NCBI GenBank assembly: GCA_023634235.1
Contig: JAMKCF010000007.1
Span: 19,970,592-20,034,591 of the forward strand
Source of the DNA: Pisaster brevispinus
Taxonomy: Eukaryota; Echinodermata; Asteroidea; Forcipulatida; Asteriidae
Direction of reading: 5' to 3'
Length of the DNA: 64,000 nt
The notes below the pieces were generated by a model. That model did not search any database, was not told where the DNA came from, and worked only from the letters and a program-made list of their open reading frames with translations. Position numbers and translations under genes: made by a program. Below are positions 58,789-64,000 of the stretch, piece after piece; the first letter of the stretch is position 1; each line of letters opens with the position of its first letter.

Positions 58789-61700
58789 CTAAAAATCACA
58801 AGATAAAGTAAATATTTGACCATCATTACACGCATATATTTGCATGTACCTTCCAGACACGTATAAAGTCCATTTAGGTACTTTCAATATTTAGGTCACA
58901 AATTGAAGTTCTCTGTTGACTTAGCCATACCCCGAACATACAACGTTTTTCTACTGAGAGTCAATCAGTTTATTTTGTGACCAAGAAAACTTCAGTCTGA
59001 TTTTGGATTTGTGTGCCCTTGGAAAAATCAGAAAAAACTGTGATTAAATAGCCTGAAGTAATAAACCCTATGAAAAAAAAAATTCATACTTTTTCTCAAG
59101 GACCAAATATCATGCCTGAATACCATTATGAAATCCAATTGTTTCAACAATATTTAGAAGGAAAAAGTACATCACTAAAATGATTTGGAAAAGCAAATTG
59201 TTTTCCAGTTTTAAAAAGAAAACCACAATGGTCACATGAATACCCAGTCAAAAATCATTCGTAAAACGTTTTAGAAACGTTTTGGTAAATCAGGCCTCGA
59301 AATTAACACTGGACCCCAGGCCCGAGGCCAGTGTTTATAGCATTGAGCCAGTAAACTCCTGACTGGACAAGTCCGGCGGTCTTGTGTGATTGAATAATAA
59401 TACCTCACCCACCCTTTTTTTATTTAAAAACAATTTGCTTAAAGGTTGACTTTGAGTCTGATAAATATATATTTCAATTCTGTTGAGTATTTATGAAAGT
59501 TGTACCCATAGGTACATAAAAACAGTTTAATTGTGGCACTCTATATATAGTTTTTTCTCATTTTGACTCTGGTCGTGTGAACAATTTTCTGGTCCAGCAA
59601 ACATTTTGAGCTACAAGCCCTGCACTGCAGTCTTGTGAAATTTTCCCCCAATTTGTCCAGCCCTGTTAAACCAAAAATACAATTTTACCCTTGGATAATT
59701 TAAAATATTTTTCAATATGAAAGAAAGTATTTCTATAAAACCTCCATACTGTGTAATGAAATGGAAGCACAAACCCTCAAGGAGAACCTTTGCCCCATCA
59801 TGTTGTCTTCATCCTTGTACAAGTCCCTAGTTAATCATTATAATTACGCCTTGCCTAGCCATTGACTACGTCAATTTTTCAAGTAATGTAATTACTTCGC
59901 TCCATGGGAATGCAGTACAAAAACATGGCCTCGTTGTGTAAACAGTATCTGATGCTATTTCACTTCACAGTTATTCATTTGTACTTATGAATGCTATTGT
60001 ACCACCTTCTCTTTAATTTAGTAAAAACCAAATCATGTTTATAAATTAATTGATTAACGTAATGCAATCTTGATAATTTGTTGTTTGTGATACCTCGGTT
60101 GTGTGTGGTTTTTTCATATTAAGAAAGCAAATTACTAATTTGTTGAAGCAAACTGAAACGTTGAACGAAAGGTGGAGCTGATGAAAAAAAAAAAACACCT
60201 ACAAAATTATGTAATTAGTGTTGTGTTGACTGTTGAATTATTGGGGTTGCCCATGTATATAAATATTTCCTAGTATAGCAGTGAGGCCTGCAGGGGAGAG
60301 GGCATCTTTGAATTGAGGAATATAACAAAGTGCAAATGCTAGAGAATTTGTCTTGTATTGAGTAAATAATTGTGGAAGATCATTGGGTTACATACAACTA
60401 AGGGGTTATATTTAATCTTGATGGGAGTCTTCTCGTAAAGTGAAATGATTACATTGGTAGTTGCTGTAATTTTGTTGAGAAATGTGATTTGGTGGGGTAG
60501 GATTTTGTATGAAATATTGTTCCACTGACCTGTTTACATTTGTCAGTCTATGATCACTGCTGAGAAAAACAGAGCAAATTGTGATGACTTTAAGCTGTCG
60601 AATGGATCTTGTTGTTTTGTAAAAACTTGCCTGCTCAAATGGTGGTTTGCTGACCACCGCTTCAAAATGATACAAGATCACATTTTCCTTTAATATGAAA
60701 CACCACCCTGCGAGATGATTTCACTAGATGCTTGGGATTAATATGTGCTCTCAGTCAAGTAAGTTATTTTGTAGCAACTTGGGGGAAGTACTTTTTTTTT
60801 TATGTCTGCAAATGATGGACCCTTTAAACACAAATCTCTGTTAGTGTTAGTTTGCCTCATAGTCATAGTTTGCCACATGATCATATTTTAGGGGGTATGT
60901 TTTAAATTTGAATAAATAAATTGTGGCTTCTTTCTCATCAAGCAACGTTAGGAAGGTAACAAAGACTATGGAAAGCTATGGAATGCTGAGGTCAAATTAG
61001 ATTCCTTGGTACTTGTACAACTAAGACAAACAATAAATATGTTGAGTTTCAACTTTCTTGCATTAGAGTAAAAAGTTTTATGTTTATATGAGTATTAATC
61101 ATTCTCAAAATGGTGTACGTGACTAGTTAAAAAGCATGCAGTATGTGTTATTGACTTTACTGATACCCCAAGTTGTTATAAAAGGATGGAGTTTGTTCTG
61201 TTTGATTTGGTTTTGTGTTAATGTTTTCATAGTGATGACAACAACCACACTGTGAGGCTTTGTAGGGGTTGAGAGATGGTTAGTGATGGTTAAGTGTTAA
61301 GAGTGACAAACAAGAAGCCATGAAACCTTAAGTTTGTTTGTTTTATTTGTTTGTCGGTGTGTTTGTTTGTTTGTTTTTTGGTGTGTTTTTTTAAGGCTAG
61401 TCATGTTATACATCCAAGGCAGGTTAGCTTTTTTATCTTCAAGCAAACTTGAATCCTCGATATTGATTGATTCATGACAACAACAGTGTGATATTAAACT
61501 ATATCGAAGAGTCCATATTACACCCTGCCTATTGCGGCGTTGTGACTTCGCGTATGACGCTATTTTAAGCTGCCGATAAGATTGCTTGAAGATAAATTCA
61601 TTATCACATGCTTGCTTGTGGAATATGGACAAATATAGCGCGGCTGTGTCCCATTTGGCCTTGTTGGGTATGGGATCGCTCTGGGCAGAAGCGCTCTTTT

Positions 61701-63779
61701 ATTCCCGTAATCCACTCACGCTTGCATTATAACTAATACTAATAGGCTATTTGTGTATGTTTTGTTTGATAGTGTTGACATGCAACACTTACAGCAATTT
61801 TATCCAAACTAAATCTACATGTAGTTAACTTAAACAAATTTCCACTCATTTCTGAGCTAATGCCACAACTGATTGTTCTGGTTGACAAAATTACATTATC
61901 ACTGCGTTAAAAACATAAAGAAATTATTATTTTTACCAAAATGTTATTTCAGATTTTCTTCAAAAGCTGTTCTTTAAATCCAGAAATACTATTTTCAGAA
62001 GATTTTTTTGGCTGGCTACTTCATCGTGTAACGTGCCTAGATGTGTTTACTCCCTTTGCAAGTTCCCTTTCTCTATTTGTACTCTTCTAATGCACTCTAG
62101 GTACATCTGTTTATCTCAATCACTTTGCCTCCTTTCTTGTATCAATTTATCTCTGACTATAGAGCAACACTATCTCTTCTATTGATCCGATTACATTATA
62201 GCCCACTGATATACCATTAATCAGCCTCTTCTCCTTCCAGCTATATTTTCTTGCGGCTTATAATTAATGGTTATGTCAATCTGTGCAAATAAAGCAGACC
62301 TCATTTCCTGGTATAATAAGCGTTACGCAAATCTGTTCGCTGCGTGTGTGACGTCATATCATCGCCCACTCTCTTATGGGTAGTCTGTTTTGATGAGTGC
62401 TCCTTTTGCTGTAGCATTGATCCTCACTCTATGCACTGACGTAGCACTTTGGGTGATTTCCCCAGAGGGGTCTTTGTGAAAGAATTCCTTCTCAATCAGA
62501 ATACAAAAACATGATTATGGTTATGATGCATAGTGCTATGTACATTATTTATGGTGGCGCTAATCCTAATCCCTAGTCCATGGTCTGTAGAGGCACCCTT
62601 CTGGCACTACAGTAGATAGCTTGCTGAACTCATGAACTTGAAGGGTTTTAATTGTATTCTGCTAAATAGAATCAAACAGTAGTTCAACCATTTGGAACAA
62701 TCCTGGCATGTTTGGTTAGGTTAGGTTTTTTTTCTTCTTAAATTCCTATCAGGCATGTGATTTCTTAAGATTTTTCCTGATATAAGGATTTTCTGAAAAC
62801 CTCCTTGAGTCTTCAAATTTTCTTGAAATAAGTAAAGCAATCACCAAAGGAAGAAATAAACAGTCCACATTGTGTCCAAACCTGTAGATTTGTATTCTGG
62901 TGATGCACAGAGTCAGTAAACCTCTTGAATTGTAACATCCGAGAGGTTCCAGGACTTCCGGGTCTAAGGGGGACCCAGACCCGCAAGCCAATTTCCAGGA
63001 ATGTTCACATTCCTCCAATCTCATCCCTGTCTTACGTCATGCTTCAAACCAAACATCAAACTAGCATTATAACTTTTATAACATTTTAATCCTTTGATAT
63101 TGTAGATCTGTTTTCTGAATTGCTTTCACAACATCACTCCCCCAATGCCTGCACAAATAGCCCATTGGAGACCTCTTGTAAATAGCCAGTGTGACGTCAA
63201 GAGTTAAGACATGACGTCTTGGCCAGCTGAGGCATTATTTGTGTGAGAGTAATTAACCAAAGATCCTAGAATGAATTATAAGACACTATCAACCCTAAAA
63301 CGGAAGTCAATTACCCGGCGATCAATTCCATCACATGCTTTAATTTGATTATAGAATACTTGCACTGTGCACTAAGTGTTGTCGGGGTAGAGCAGACGAC
63401 TTGAGAATATGCTTTCAATAATTTAGTGTGTTCTTGGCGCGGAAATCGGTCGAGTGGGTTTTCAAAATAGATTACGTGTGGGTGGGCGAGGAATGTGATA
63501 AACAAACCTTTTAAAAGCACTTACATATTGGTTGATTTGATCAAGTAAGAAATTGAGTTACTTGTGATTTTTACAGCTAGTCTAGGAATCTTTCTATGGC
63601 TGGATAGAATTTATCATGAAGGATGGATGGTTTACAATTTGTGAGACAGATTTTCAACACTAGAAGAAGTGATGCCTAATCGTCGTTTGGTTAAATAATG
63701 AATCTCTTATACTTATAATAACAATGTACATTTATAATGCGCCATGTCTGACATAAATGAAACTCCTGGTGCGAGTCAT

Positions 63780-64000
63780 CAAGTCTGGTGGAGATTGTTA
63801 AGAATAATTTTATAAAACAAAGTAACCATAATACAACACCTTGAAAGGGATACAAGGTGAGGTGGCTGCTGCCAGACCAGCCAGAAACACTCGGGTAAAC
63901 CCTCCACTTTTTTGATATGCACTGGGTTCTTGCACTGGGCTCTTTTACGTGCCTTACACAACACACATGACCCATGGCTTTGTGTCCCTTAAAAACGACG
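63780..64000. repeat. Repeat-like segment at the window edge
   Basis: AGGTGAGGTGGCTGCTGCCA, TCTTTTACGTGCCTTACACA and CATGACCCATGGCTTTGTGT resemble a dispersed repeat. The last word is echoed in the 25976-26165 SINE-like fragment (GGGACTATGGCTTAATGTCC). It is cut by the window end. Confidence 0.4.

Larger units (their letters stand above)
55687..64000 (+). other. GOGAT intron 5, running past the window end
   Basis: At least 8.3 kb without a recognised exon. It holds the 131-bp tandem array (56690-57875), an AAT microsatellite (58689-58740), a perfect hairpin (58763-58788), a C-rich word cluster near 59310 and a repeat at 63780-64000. Otherwise AT-rich sequence. Confidence 0.7.

Noticed and set aside
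58587..58835. Minus-strand open frame with a poly-Ile run
   Set aside because: It is the translation of the AAT microsatellite.

Overview
This is an intron-rich, AT-rich nuclear DNA segment from a metazoan. The gene content (a long invertebrate-type aryl hydrocarbon receptor, and an animal glutamate synthase of the kind absent from vertebrates) and the many tRNA-derived SINE-like repeats, MITEs and minisatellites point to a marine invertebrate deuterostome. An echinoderm, possibly a sea star, is my best guess. The species assignment is inference; the gene identities come from reading spliced exons.

Layout. (1) 1-19446 holds no coding exon I can support. It is probably upstream intron (and possibly promoter) of the AHR gene and contains a 201-bp MITE, a tRNA-type SINE, a 1.4-kb minisatellite of 21-bp units, a GC-rich hairpin, a CpG-rich block with inverted repeats and a second 21-bp array, a tandem duplication, and further SINE and MITE copies. 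(2) 19447-40527, plus strand, carries ten coding exons of AHR: the linker after the bHLH, PAS-A, PAS-B, a very long Pro/Gln-rich C-terminal region, and a 56-residue last exon with a 20-residue Gln tract. All intron phases join cleanly to give 1110 visible residues. The bHLH exons were not found and are probably upstream of the window. (3) 40528 to about 45.7 kb is the likely long AT-rich 3' UTR and downstream flank. (4) 48345-49476, minus strand, is a two-coding-exon gene for a 335-residue protein I do not recognise, with a probable non-coding 5' exon ending at 49766. (5) 51221-55686, plus strand, carries the first five coding exons (207 residues) of a glutamate synthase (GOGAT) with its N-terminal Cys amidotransferase domain. 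The rest lies beyond the window. Its fifth intron runs to the window end and holds a nine-copy tandem array of about 131-bp units.

The unknown gene and GOGAT are head to head and share a CpG-richer, CCAAT-box-containing promoter region at about 49.8-50.4 kb. AHR and the unknown gene are tail to tail. I see no operon-like functional link between the three genes: AHR is a ligand-responsive transcription factor, GOGAT is nitrogen metabolism, and the third is unassigned. No CRISPR array, intact transposase gene, rRNA or convincing functional tRNA gene was seen.
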